From Rummeliibacillus sp044763875 (GTDB lineage: Bacteria; Bacillota; Bacilli; Bacillales_A; Planococcaceae), in NCBI RefSeq assembly GCF_044763875.1, contig NZ_JBIWGZ010000001.1:248001-312000 (forward strand): DNA of 64,000 bases, written 5' to 3'. A program made the translations under genes and the position numbers. Position 1 is the first letter of the stretch. Every line of letters starts with the position of its first letter. Positions 52,766-61,722 of the stretch are shown piece after piece. The notes beneath the pieces were generated by a model. That model had not been told where the DNA came from. It made no database searches and worked only from the letters and a program-made list of their open reading frames with translations.

Positions 52766-53374
52766 ATGAACATTTTTGTAATAAAGCAAAATCAAAAGAA
52801 AGTAGTAGTATTATTACACGAGATTTATGGTATAAATGACCATATGAAGTATTATGCCAATTATTTTGCTGATTTTGGTTATGATGTAGTTTGTCCAAAT
52901 CTAATTAAGTTGGAAAGTCCATTTAGTTATGAAGATGAACAACAAGCTTATCGTCATTTCACAGAAACTATTGCTTTTATATCCGCAGCATTGGAAAGCA
53001 AGCAATTGATTGAAGAATTAAGCTCTGAATATGAAGAAATACATATCATAGGCTTTAGTGTTGGTGCAACTATTGCTTGGTTATGTAGTGAGTTGAAAGA
53101 AGTTGATCGAATCGTTTGTTTTTATGGGTCTCGTATTCGAAATTATTTAGAAATAACACCAGCTTGCTCAGTTCTATGTATTTATGGTGAATCAGAAAAA
53201 TCATTCGATGTTACATTACTTGTGAATCATCTACAAATGAAGCGGATTGAATCCCACATACTTACAGGTGCTCATGGATTTGCTGATCCATATTCGAAGG
53301 AGTTTAAAAAGGATACATATAATAAAGCAAAAGAAATAGTAAAGAGCTTCTTATTGAAAAAGATTGGGTATTAG
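52766..53374 (+). CDS. Dienelactone hydrolase-like alpha/beta hydrolase
   Basis: This 202-residue protein has the DLH pattern: VVLLHEIYGINDHMKYYANY (oxyanion region), IIGFSVGATIAW (GxSxG with Ser as nucleophile, where classic DLH has Cys), and the His in LTGAHGFADPYSKEF. It hydrolyses an ester or lactone of unknown identity. AGAGGTG is close (about 3 bases) before the ATG. Confidence 0.82.
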   Translation: MNIFVIKQNQKKVVVLLHEIYGINDHMKYYANYFADFGYDVVCPNLIKLESPFSYEDEQQAYRHFTETIAFISAALESKQLIEELSSEYEEIHIIGFSVGATIAWLCSELKEVDRIVCFYGSRIRNYLEITPACSVLCIYGESEKSFDVTLLVNHLQMKRIESHILTGAHGFADPYSKEFKKDTYNKAKEIVKSFLLKKIGY

Positions 53375-53506
53375 GGGGATATGATGAGGCTATATGGAAT
53401 TCCATATAAATCTATCCTTAATTGTTTAAAACAAAAAAGAGAAATGTTACTATTTTCTCTATAATAAAAAAATTCCATTTATGTGTGGTAAAGGTGGTGT
53501 TTATAT

Positions 53507-53662
53507 ATGGGAATTGGACCTTTTGCTTCGTTATTTATGTTAATCATTTACATTACACCAATTGCTTTTGTGATTTGGTTTATGGTAAATATGGTGAAAT
53601 TACAGAAAGAGAATAATAGAATTTTACAGTCAATTGATGAAAAATTAAATCGAAAATGTTAA
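53507..53662 (+). CDS. Small membrane protein (51 residues), DUF4083-like
   Basis: An ATG behind AAGGTGGTG encodes MGIGPFASLFMLIIYITPIA, FVIWFMVNMVKLQKENNRIL and QSIDEKLNRKC. One hydrophobic segment is followed by a charged helix ending in an EKL motif, like DUF4083 proteins of Bacillus. Function unknown. Confidence 0.7.
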   Translation: MGIGPFASLFMLIIYITPIAFVIWFMVNMVKLQKENNRILQSIDEKLNRKC

Positions 53663-53742
53663 AAGGTAGAGGAGAATAGTAACATTCAAGGAGAAGAGTA
53701 GATTACACATTAACTTGAAAAGGGTTAGAACAGGTTGGGAAA

Positions 53743-53981
53743 ATGGCTATACGTGTAAAAGTGGAATTTTCAATTGACATGATTTGGGCAAGTACACTGC
53801 ATGAACTAGTAAGACGACTGAAATCTTGAGTGAGATATTTAGCTGCTCTGTTAAATACATAGACGAACTAAAAGTTCTTGATAATGGTGATATAGCTTGT
53901 AAACCAATTGATGTAGTAGAAGTTCAAATTAAGCTTTTACCACATGAAAGACGGGGAACATTTGGAGAAACAAAAATTTAA
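53743..53981 (+). pseudogene. Small gene with probable frameshift
   Basis: One frame reads MAIRVKVEFSIDMIWASTLH then ELVRRLKS and stops at 53829. A second frame continues TEILSEIFSCSVKYIDELKV, LDNGDIACKPIDVVEVQIKL and ends ERRGTFGETKI. A single indel near 53815-53825 would join them into about 80 residues, followed directly by a terminator. The family is not recognised. Confidence 0.5.
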
Positions 53982-53993
53982 TTTCGTATGAGT

Positions 53994-54027
53994 GAATGTG
54001 CCCGCAATTTGATTTGCGGGCACATTC
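53994..54027 (+). terminator. Strong terminator
   Basis: A perfect 14-bp stem GAATGTGCCCGCAA / TTGCGGGCACATTC with a 6-base loop, then ATTTTC. It insulates the sigma-54 unit from upstream transcription. Confidence 0.85.
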
Positions 54028-54185
54028 ATTTTCTAATACTACTGAAAAGTTCGTGTTTTCAATATTTCTTGAAGCTCAATAAATGCTTTAAATTTAAATA
54101 AGTGTTTAGGTGAATTATGTAATAAGCTAATTTAATTTAAAATATATTTTAATGAATAAAATTAATATAAATTAATTTTTTGAAA

Positions 54186-54223
54186 TTTTGATGCAATATT
54201 GCCTTTTTTTGATGCATGATGCC
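54186..54223 (+). promoter_or_regulatory. Tandem UAS-like repeats for the sigma-54 activator
   Basis: TTTTGATGCAATATTGCC (54186) and TTTTGATGCATGATGCC (54207) are direct repeats 21 bp apart, two helical turns, about 70-90 bp upstream of the -24 element. This is where an enhancer-binding protein should sit. Confidence 0.55.
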
Positions 54224-54276
54224 ATCATAGTAAGAATTAGTTGGATAATAATTGCCTATTTATAGGGTTTTAAAAG

Positions 54277-54293
54277 TTGGCACATATTTTGCA
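54277..54293 (+). promoter_or_regulatory. Sigma-54 (-24/-12) promoter
   Basis: TTGGCACATATTTTGCA matches the consensus TGGCAC-N5-TTGCA, with GG at 54279-54280 and GC at 54291-54292, exactly 12 apart. It lies 48 bases before the dehydrogenase start. A sigma-54 activator is encoded 2.8 kb downstream. Confidence 0.9.
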
Positions 54294-54340
54294 ATATATT
54301 TAAATGAGCGTGCAAAACACGTGAAAGGAGGATTAGGATC

Positions 54341-55513
54341 TTGAAAGAAGTTATTGTATTAGGTGCAACTGGAACTATTGGTAATGTTATTGTCAGAGAT
54401 TTAGTTGAAAGTGGAGTGGAAGTAATTGGAGCTGATATGGACCTCGGTAAACTCCATCAACTAAAAAATGAGTTAAATGCAAAAAATTTAGAAGTGCATT
54501 CCTTAGATATTAGAAACTATGAGAATACGGTAAATCTAATGAAACAAGCAAAGGTATGTGTAAATGCAACCAATTACATGTTTAACATTGATGTAATGAA
54601 AATGGCAGCTGCTGCAAAAGTAGATGTACTAGATTTGGGTGGACTCTATACCTTAACTAAAGAACAACTTAAACTTGATGAATTTATGAAAGAGGCAGGT
54701 GTTCTTTCAATTCCAGGTATGGGATCGGACCCTGGTATCTCCAATGTGTTAAGTAGATATGGAGTAGAATTATTAGACATTGCAGAAGAAATCCATATTC
54801 GTTATGGGTCTACAACTACTGGAGTAACTTTCCCTTTTGCTATTGATACTATTATAGATGAAGCTACTAAAAATGCAATGGTTGTTAAAAAAGGACATTT
54901 ATATGAAATACCACCTTTAAGTGATGAAGAGGATACAATTTTTAATGAAAAAATTGGTGCTCAAAGAACATACTCTATTCTTCATTCTGAGTTAGCTACG
55001 CTGCCAATAAGCTTTCCACAAGTGAAAGAAATAACTTATAAAGATACTTGGGATCCGTCAACAATTGAAAAGATTAAAGTGTTTGAACAATTTGGAATGC
55101 TTAATGATACTCGTAGCAATAACTCTCTCTCTCCTAGACAAAAGTTGGTATCTTTGCTTAAAGAAACGATTTCTGAAAATCCTCAGTGGGGAACAGATGA
55201 ACTAATGGTTGAAATAAAAGGAAGTAAAGCAGGAAAAAAAGCTTCTGTTAAATTTGAATTATTATGTGGCTGGCAAGAAAAGTGGAATATTAATGCGTTA
55301 GCGTATGTCACAAGTATGCCTGCATCAATCGTAGCTCAAATGTTATTAAATAATGAAATCGAAGGAAAAGGTGTAAAACCTCCTGAACAATGTATTGATC
55401 CAGTGAAGTTTGTTTCTTATTTAGCCCAAAAGAATATCACTTTAATCTCTACCTATTCAGAAAAAGAACAAATTAAACAAGAACAAATAAAAATAAAAAA
55501 TACTATTAAGTAG
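54341..55513 (+). CDS. Saccharopine dehydrogenase-family protein, probable L-lysine 6-dehydrogenase-like
   Basis: This 390-residue enzyme has a Rossmann start VIVLGATGTIGNVIVRDLVE, VDVLDLGGLYTLTKEQLKLD, SIPGMGSDPGISNVLSRYG and a C-terminal KGVKPPEQCIDP. The length and the pattern recall Geobacillus L-lysine 6-dehydrogenase, which makes 2-aminoadipate 6-semialdehyde. The adjacent aldehyde dehydrogenase would then oxidise that. This is inference; other saccharopine-type substrates are possible. It starts at TTG behind AAAGGAGG. Confidence 0.75.
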   Translation: MKEVIVLGATGTIGNVIVRDLVESGVEVIGADMDLGKLHQLKNELNAKNLEVHSLDIRNYENTVNLMKQAKVCVNATNYMFNIDVMKMAAAAKVDVLDLGGLYTLTKEQLKLDEFMKEAGVLSIPGMGSDPGISNVLSRYGVELLDIAEEIHIRYGSTTTGVTFPFAIDTIIDEATKNAMVVKKGHLYEIPPLSDEEDTIFNEKIGAQRTYSILHSELATLPISFPQVKEITYKDTWDPSTIEKIKVFEQFGMLNDTRSNNSLSPRQKLVSLLKETISENPQWGTDELMVEIKGSKAGKKASVKFELLCGWQEKWNINALAYVTSMPASIVAQMLLNNEIEGKGVKPPEQCIDPVKFVSYLAQKNITLISTYSEKEQIKQEQIKIKNTIK

Positions 55514-55615
55514 TAATTTGTAAAAGAAATTAGTTTCGTAATGTTATAAAACTATCTTCTCTTTAATCAAAATGGTTTTTTATGAGTTTTAAAAACTAAA
55601 AAAGGGGTTGTTGTT

Positions 55616-57070
55616 ATGCAAACTAAAATGGTGGTATTACGAAATTTTATTAATGGGGAATGGACAGAGTCAGATAGTGAAAACGTACGTGAAATAGTTT
55701 CACCGGTTACTGGTGAAATAATACATCGAGCTCCAGAGTCTACTAAAGAAGAAATTGACGCTACGGTTGCTGCAGCACGAAAGGCTCAATTATCATGGGA
55801 ATCTTTAACTGCATGGGACCGTGGTCGCGTTTGTTACGCAATCGCTGATGCAATTGATCGAAATAAAGAAAAATTAAGCCGTGCTCTTACTCTGGAACAA
55901 GGTAAACCATATGAAGGTGAATCACTTCCAGATATAGAAGAATCAGCAGAACTATTTAGAATTGCTGCAGAAGATGCTAAACGTATGGAAACGTCAATTA
56001 TCCCATCTCTAGATAAAAATAAAAGAATTTTCACATTCCGAAAAGCAAATGGTGTTTATGGAATCATTATTCCATGGAACTTCCCAACGCTTATGTTAGC
56101 AGAGTTTGTAGCTCCTGCAATTGCAGCAGGAAATACAATCGTACTTAAACCTTCGGAGTATACACCAGGCATTATTAGTCTGTTTACAGAAATAATGCAC
56201 GAAGCGGACATCCCACCAGGAGTATTTAACTTGGTTTATGGTGACGGAAAAGTAGGCCAACAATTGATTGAACACCCAGAAGTTGATGCAATTGGATTTA
56301 TCGGATCCCATACTGCTGCTGAAAAAATTGTCCGTGCAGCGGGCTTAAAACCATCGATTATTGAAGCAAGTGGTAATGGTCCAACAATTGTTTGTGAAGA
56401 TGCTGATCTTGATGCTGCAGCAAAAGGAGCAGTTCATGGAGGGTTCTTTAATGGTGGCCAAGTTTGCTGTGCTACAGCAAGAGTTCTTGTTAATGAAAAA
56501 GTTCACGATGAGTTCGTAGAACGTGTAGTTGAAGAGGCAAAAAAATGGTCATTAGGAGATCCATTTAATGAGTCAACAAAAGTTGGGCCGATGAACAATG
56601 AAGCGGTAGCTTCAAAGATGGAATCTCATGTACAAGATGCTCTCGAAAAAGGTGCAGAAGTTCTTTTAGGAGGTAAAAGAGCAACAAATTATCCAACCAA
56701 TCTTTATTTCGAACCTACAGTTATTGATAATGTTGGACTAGATACTTTAATCAATCAACATGAAACTTTTGGACCGATTGTACCAATCATTACTGTGAGT
56801 AGTGATGAAGAGGCTATCAGAATTGGTAATGACTCTTATTTAGGACTACAGTCTGCTGTGTATACAAAAAGCTCTGCACGTGCTTTTAAATATATGAATA
56901 ATTTACGAACTGGGAATACGATTATCAATGAACATGGCGGTTATTGGGAGCCTCATGTACCATTTGGTGGAGCAGCCGGAACTCGCACAGGCTGGGGACG
57001 TATTGGTGGAAGATATACAATGTTAGATATGACACATCTTCGAACTGTTACTTGGGATTTCTCTTCTTAA
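55616..57070 (+). CDS. Aldehyde dehydrogenase of the sigma-54 unit
   Basis: This 484-residue ALDH has IIPWNFPTLMLAEFVAPAIA, the catalytic Glu in IEASGNGPTIV (a variant of LELGGKSP) and Cys284 in NGGQVCCATAR. It probably oxidises the semialdehyde made by the upstream dehydrogenase, for example aminoadipate semialdehyde. It lies 102 bp after that gene with no terminator between, so both are read from the sigma-54 promoter. Confidence 0.85.
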   Translation: MQTKMVVLRNFINGEWTESDSENVREIVSPVTGEIIHRAPESTKEEIDATVAAARKAQLSWESLTAWDRGRVCYAIADAIDRNKEKLSRALTLEQGKPYEGESLPDIEESAELFRIAAEDAKRMETSIIPSLDKNKRIFTFRKANGVYGIIIPWNFPTLMLAEFVAPAIAAGNTIVLKPSEYTPGIISLFTEIMHEADIPPGVFNLVYGDGKVGQQLIEHPEVDAIGFIGSHTAAEKIVRAAGLKPSIIEASGNGPTIVCEDADLDAAAKGAVHGGFFNGGQVCCATARVLVNEKVHDEFVERVVEEAKKWSLGDPFNESTKVGPMNNEAVASKMESHVQDALEKGAEVLLGGKRATNYPTNLYFEPTVIDNVGLDTLINQHETFGPIVPIITVSSDEEAIRIGNDSYLGLQSAVYTKSSARAFKYMNNLRTGNTIINEHGGYWEPHVPFGGAAGTRTGWGRIGGRYTMLDMTHLRTVTWDFSS

Positions 57071-57084
57071 TGTATTTAATTGTA

Positions 57085-57117
57085 TATATGGTTGCGACAT
57101 ATGTTCGCAACCATATA
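57085..57117 (+). terminator. Hairpin after the aldehyde dehydrogenase
   Basis: A perfect 13-bp stem TATATGGTTGCGA / TCGCAACCATATA; the tail is AT-rich but without a long T-run. Confidence 0.6.
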
Positions 57118-57170
57118 TTAAATCGCTTCCTGAGTTAATACCAAATAATATCACATTAGGGGTAATAGGT

Positions 57171-58865
57171 ATGGATATTAGAAAACATCATATACACAAT
57201 GCTATTTGTATTCCATGGCCAACTACCATTGAAATAATCCTTCTCAAGGTATTAGAAGTAGATTGTCAATGGCTCATTTTGCAAGAAGATGAAAAGACTA
57301 TAGGATATATAAACAGAACCACTCTGTATAAAAAAGTGAAGGAAGTCGGTTTCAAAAAAGTTCTATCGCTGTCTTTAGAAGAACTTATTACGAAACCCGT
57401 AGTTAATAATGAATATGAAATTTTACTAAAAAAGAATAAAGAGTCTATTTTAAAAAATAAATTTGAAAAAATAGAAAGTATCATTGATTGGCAAATTGAT
57501 CAAAAAATAAGGGATCATATTGCTTCAGATAAATGGGTAATTAAAGAGTTGGAAGCTATTTTTTGTAACTTTTTCGAAAATATACTTATCACTGATGGAT
57601 ATGGAAATATCACATTTGCGACAGCTAAGGATGACCAACAATATCTAGGGAAAAATGTTTTTGATTTAGAAAGACAAAAAGAATTCTATCCCTCTGTTTC
57701 TGCAAAAGTACTTAATACGGGGAAAAGAGAACGAGGATTACAATATACAAAGACTGGGGAAGTTTTTACAATAGAATCGATTCCTATAAAGGATAGTAAT
57801 GGGGAAATTGTTCGTGTTATATCTATTACTAAAGATTCTACCGAAATTAATGAGTTAACAGAAACACTAACCGAAGTTAAAAGTCTTTTGACTAGCTATC
57901 AGCAAGAAGTAATAAGAATTCAGCAAGAAAATTCAAATAAAAAATCTTTTGTTTACGAAAGTAAGAAAATGAAAGATATAGACAGTCTTGTTAAATCCAT
58001 TGCACCGGTTGACACCACAGTACTCATTTTAGGTGAAACTGGGGTTGGAAAAGAAGTAATTGCTAATAGAATTCATAGTTTGAGTAACAGAAATGGAAAA
58101 CCTTTTGTAGCAGTAAACTGTGGAGCTATACCTGAGAACTTGATAGAATCGGAGTTATTTGGTTTTGAAGATGGTTCATTTTCAGGTGCTAGAAAGGGAG
58201 GTAAAATAGGTTTTTTTGAATTGGCTAATAAAGGTACGATATTTTTAGATGAAATTGGTGAAATCCCCGTAAATCTTCAAGTAAAACTTTTGAGGGTTTT
58301 ACAAGAAAAAAAGATAAAAAGAGTAGGGGGAGTAGAAGATATACCGATAGATATGCGTATTATTGCAGCTACAAATCAAAATCTTGAAAAAAAAGTAAAA
58401 GAAAAATCATTTCGAGAAGATTTATATTATCGACTCAATGTAGTTCCTATTAATATCCCTCCTCTTAGAGAAAGAAAAGAAGATATACAGGCTCTTGCAT
58501 TTTACTATCTTCAATTTTTTAACGAAAAATATAATAAAAATATTGAAATTGATGAACTGATGTTAGAAAGATTAAAAAAATATTCATGGCCAGGGAATGT
58601 TCGTGAACTTCAAAATATAATTGAAAGATTTGTTATTACTAATCAAGATTTTTTCATTAATTTTAATCCCTCATCATTTTTATCAAATGATATGGTATTG
58701 AGTGATAATAGGAAGTTGCCAGGTTTAGTTGATTTTGTTGAAAAAGCTGAACAGCAAATATTACTAGAGGCAAAAGCAAAAGCAAAAAATACTAGGGAAA
58801 TGGCTGAACTTTTGGGTGTTAATCAATCGACTATTGTTAGGAAACTAAAAAAGTATAATTTATAA
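57171..58865 (+). CDS. Sigma-54-dependent transcriptional activator (PAS-AAA-TyrR-type HTH)
   Basis: This 564-residue activator has an uncharacterised N-terminal part, a PAS-like sensor (about 130-225), a coiled linker and an AAA+ domain from about 262: Walker A GETGVGKE, GFEDGSFSGARKGG, Walker B GTIFLDEIGE, and R-finger region REDLYYRLNV. It ends in a TyrR-type HTH, EMAELLGVNQSTIVRKLKKY. The sigma-54 contact loop is GSFSGA, not GAFTGA. It should activate the -24/-12 promoter at 54277. Confidence 0.9.
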   Translation: MDIRKHHIHNAICIPWPTTIEIILLKVLEVDCQWLILQEDEKTIGYINRTTLYKKVKEVGFKKVLSLSLEELITKPVVNNEYEILLKKNKESILKNKFEKIESIIDWQIDQKIRDHIASDKWVIKELEAIFCNFFENILITDGYGNITFATAKDDQQYLGKNVFDLERQKEFYPSVSAKVLNTGKRERGLQYTKTGEVFTIESIPIKDSNGEIVRVISITKDSTEINELTETLTEVKSLLTSYQQEVIRIQQENSNKKSFVYESKKMKDIDSLVKSIAPVDTTVLILGETGVGKEVIANRIHSLSNRNGKPFVAVNCGAIPENLIESELFGFEDGSFSGARKGGKIGFFELANKGTIFLDEIGEIPVNLQVKLLRVLQEKKIKRVGGVEDIPIDMRIIAATNQNLEKKVKEKSFREDLYYRLNVVPINIPPLRERKEDIQALAFYYLQFFNEKYNKNIEIDELMLERLKKYSWPGNVRELQNIIERFVITNQDFFINFNPSSFLSNDMVLSDNRKLPGLVDFVEKAEQQILLEAKAKAKNTREMAELLGVNQSTIVRKLKKYNL

Positions 58866-58987
58866 GTTACTTGTTGATAGAAAGTTTAATAACCGATTAT
58901 CCATATCTAATATTTAACTTAAATTATTTGAAAGTTTAATGTTTTCTAATAATTTGTTTTGTTAATTTTTTAGGAGGTGTTTCGCCT

Positions 58988-60271
58988 ATGGAGAATATAA
59001 AAGTAAAAGGTCAATGGACAATGCTTTGGTTATCTTATTTAGCTTTAATAGGTTGTTTCCTTCCCTATATTGGGTACTCAACACAGATAACTAAAATAAT
59101 GGAGGACACATCTATCAGTTATGCTCAAACAGGGATGTTGGCTTCAGTTACGGCATTAGTTGGAGGCTTAACATTACCTTTTGTGGGTGTATTGGTCGAT
59201 AAGTGGGGTGCTCGAAACACAATTTTATGGGGACTATTGATTAGTTCTATAGGTCAAATTCTTTTTTCATATATGCCAGATTATTCTTTATTGGTATTGT
59301 CTCGAGCTCTGATCGGTTTGGGCGTTGGTTTATTGTTTGTAGGACCTTACACAATGGCTGCCCAATGGTTTGAAAAGTCTAATGGTGTTGGTTCTGCCAT
59401 GGGGGTAATGTTTTCATCTGATGGGGTGGGAACGGTTTTTGCTCTTTATTTATTTTCGTATGTTCTTACTGCCATAGGATGGAGACATGGATCTGCTCTT
59501 GGAGGTATTTTCTTAGTAGCCGTATTAATAATAGCCTTCATATTTTTAAAGAATCCACCACATATCACGGATCGCCAAAACTCATCGAAAGAATTGGGAG
59601 AAAAATTTTCTTTAAAAGACTATTTGAAAGTTATTGGTAATCGAAACGTAATCGTTGCGTCCGCCTTTTTCATCGGTGAATGGGGTTTATATGCAGTTAT
59701 TGCCTATTGGGTACCAACTATTTTAATAGAAGATGCAGGCTGGTCAGAGGGACTTGCTGGATTTTTGACATCCCTATATGTCCTAGTTGGGGTCATTCCT
59801 TCCATTATTTTTGGATTAGTCTCCGATAAGATGGGGAAAAGAAAGCCGTTTATCTTACTCGCGGGCTTATGGATGACGCTAACATTAATTGTTCTCACAC
59901 TTGCTTTAGCAAATGGTAATTATGGTCTAGTTGCCTTTATGATGCCACTTGTTGGTATTGGGGTTTATACGGGAATGCCAGTAGCATTAGCTTCAGCAAT
60001 AGATTCTGTAGGAACTAAGGCTGTTGCGACCGCAAATGGATTCATTCTAGGAATAGGATTTGTGGTAGGGGGATTTTTATATCCATATATAATAGGATAT
60101 ATAAAAGACATTACGGGTGCTTACACAGTAGGATTTATAGGAATCATCGTTGCTACCTTTATTCTAAATTTCCTTGCTTCATTATTAGGAAAAGATTCAA
60201 AAAAAGATTCGAATTATAGTGAAGAGATCAAAACAAGTGATGAGGATGCACCAGTCCGTATTTATCAATAA
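58988..60271 (+). CDS. MFS transporter
   Basis: This 427-residue protein has twelve helices, GVLVDKWGARNTILWG as the loop 2-3 signature (GxLxDRxGxR) and GLVSDKMGKRKPF in the second half. A strong AGGAGGTG precedes the ATG. It is after the sigma-54 activator and may import the substrate of the dehydrogenase/ALDH pair. No sigma-54 box is seen directly upstream, so it has its own promoter or is read with the activator gene. Confidence 0.87.
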   Translation: MENIKVKGQWTMLWLSYLALIGCFLPYIGYSTQITKIMEDTSISYAQTGMLASVTALVGGLTLPFVGVLVDKWGARNTILWGLLISSIGQILFSYMPDYSLLVLSRALIGLGVGLLFVGPYTMAAQWFEKSNGVGSAMGVMFSSDGVGTVFALYLFSYVLTAIGWRHGSALGGIFLVAVLIIAFIFLKNPPHITDRQNSSKELGEKFSLKDYLKVIGNRNVIVASAFFIGEWGLYAVIAYWVPTILIEDAGWSEGLAGFLTSLYVLVGVIPSIIFGLVSDKMGKRKPFILLAGLWMTLTLIVLTLALANGNYGLVAFMMPLVGIGVYTGMPVALASAIDSVGTKAVATANGFILGIGFVVGGFLYPYIIGYIKDITGAYTVGFIGIIVATFILNFLASLLGKDSKKDSNYSEEIKTSDEDAPVRIYQ

Positions 60272-60455
60272 ATAGATTTAATAGTCCACTGTTACCTATT
60301 GATGCGTTCGTTGTAGCGCTAAGTAAATACGTAATGATCGTCGAAACCTTACATTTTCGTGCTCTTTCGAAATAGTTGAACTAAGTTAAAATGGGTTGAA
60401 GCTTAGTTTAAGAAGGTAAGCTTTGAATGAGTGTAAGTATCGGATTATTTGTTCA

Positions 60456-60524
60456 AGAGAGATTCCTCATTTAGTAAAATGTTGTTCTGGTGACTACTAT
60501 TTTACATGAGAATCTCTCTTTTTC
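60456..60524 (+). terminator. Terminator of the MFS gene region
   Basis: AGAGAGATTC pairs with GAATCTCTCT across a long loop that also contains AGTAAAAT/ATTTTA. It is followed by TTTTT. The rest of 60272-60820 has no gene I recognise. Confidence 0.7.
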
Positions 60525-60820
60525 ATGCAGTTTTATTGGTTCAAATCAGAAAATCTCAAATAATTATCCCTGACAGCTAAAGATGCATTTTATTGTTTTT
60601 ATGTAGTGGGATAGCAAAAAGATTAAAAGGCAAGAGTATAATCAATAAAATATAATAAATTAATCTAACTCTGTACCTCCTACTTTCAAATTCGATGATT
60701 TCTTTATTACAATAATTAACTATAATGTTATATATGTATTTACTTCCATTATGTGTATAATGTAATAAGTATTTCTATTTGAATGGATTGTGAAAAGGTT
60801 AAATCTACGGGGGGGAACTA

Positions 60821-61183
60821 ATGGAATTTTATAAATTTACAACCGAGAGTGGCCATCATATTACAGAATTTAATTCAAACTTTTATATGAAGCAGATAAT
60901 GATGATTGATGAAGAAGCTAAAATTGGCTTAATTCAGTTAAATGAAAATGGAGTGATTGGTTATCATCAAGCTGTAACTCCTCAATTGTTACTAATTATT
61001 CAAGGTGTGGGGCTTGTTCGTAGTTATTCTGAGAAGTTTTGTTCACTTCAACCAGGTGAAGCAGTTTTTTGGACACAAGATGAATGGCATGAAACAAAAA
61101 CAGAGAAAGGGCTTATTGGTCTAATAATAGAAAGTAAAATAATTACGTCGGAACAAATCCTACTGGAGAAAATTCGTAAATAA
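60821..61183 (+). CDS. Cupin-domain protein
   Basis: This 120-residue single-domain cupin has GVIGYHQAVTPQLLLIIQG (motif 1 with reduced His content) and LQPGEAVFWTQDEWHETKTE (motif 2). The fold often binds a metal; here the two retained histidines give only a partial site. It starts behind GGGGGG. Function unknown. Confidence 0.75.
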   Translation: MEFYKFTTESGHHITEFNSNFYMKQIMMIDEEAKIGLIQLNENGVIGYHQAVTPQLLLIIQGVGLVRSYSEKFCSLQPGEAVFWTQDEWHETKTEKGLIGLIIESKIITSEQILLEKIRK

Positions 61184-61285
61184 TTAGCTAGGTTTGGATG
61201 TATTATATTAAATTTTTAAGTGCTTATTTACAACACGTTTTAATAATAAATTAGGTTACTAAATAAATATGATGGAGGAAGAACT

Positions 61286-61495
61286 GTGATTAAAACATTA
61301 AAATGGCAACTTATTTTATCTATACTTGTTTCTTTCGCTTTTATTTACAATATTTCTTCGAATATTGAGTTCCTTAAAGGGGATAAATTTGCACAAAAAG
61401 CATTTTTCTTCGTGATGATTCTGAGTATCTATAATTCTGGTATGTTAACACAAAAATTTATTCAATCCAGGGAAAAGAAATTTCGTGAAAATTGA
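61286..61495 (+). CDS. Small two-helix membrane protein
   Basis: A GTG start behind GGAGGAAG encodes 69 residues with two hydrophobic segments (about 7-26 and 38-57) and a basic tail (QSREKKFREN). The next small gene starts 9 bases later, so the two are probably coupled. No family recognised. Confidence 0.65.
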   Translation: MIKTLKWQLILSILVSFAFIYNISSNIEFLKGDKFAQKAFFFVMILSIYNSGMLTQKFIQSREKKFREN

Positions 61496-61504
61496 GGTGT
61501 AAAA

Positions 61505-61666
61505 GTGAAAGAAGATTTTTATATTGGATGGGGAACGTTGGCACTTATTAATGCCGGAATTGCCCAAGGTAAGAATAGAACAGGATTTAATTGGTTTTTC
61601 TTATCTTTATTTTTAGGCCCATTAGCAACATTTATTTTACTTTTTGTGGAAAAAAGAGAAAAATAA
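61505..61666 (+). CDS. Small membrane protein (53 residues)
   Basis: A GTG start 6 bases after GAGGTG encodes MKEDFYIGWGTLALINAGIA, QGKNRTGFNWFFLSLFLGPL and ATFILLFVEKREK. It has the G.GW(F)..L..GP.ATF.L pattern common to small bacterial membrane proteins of unknown function. The ribosome site overlaps the end of the upstream gene. Confidence 0.7.
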   Translation: MKEDFYIGWGTLALINAGIAQGKNRTGFNWFFLSLFLGPLATFILLFVEKREK

Positions 61667-61722
61667 TTCTAAAGATGAATTTTTAATAATAAAGAATTCA
61701 TACAGATTAAGGGGAATAATCA

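Noticed and set aside
55834..56034. Several minus-strand frames inside the aldehyde dehydrogenase and other long genes.
   Set aside because: They are antisense shadows of well-supported genes and lack ribosome sites.
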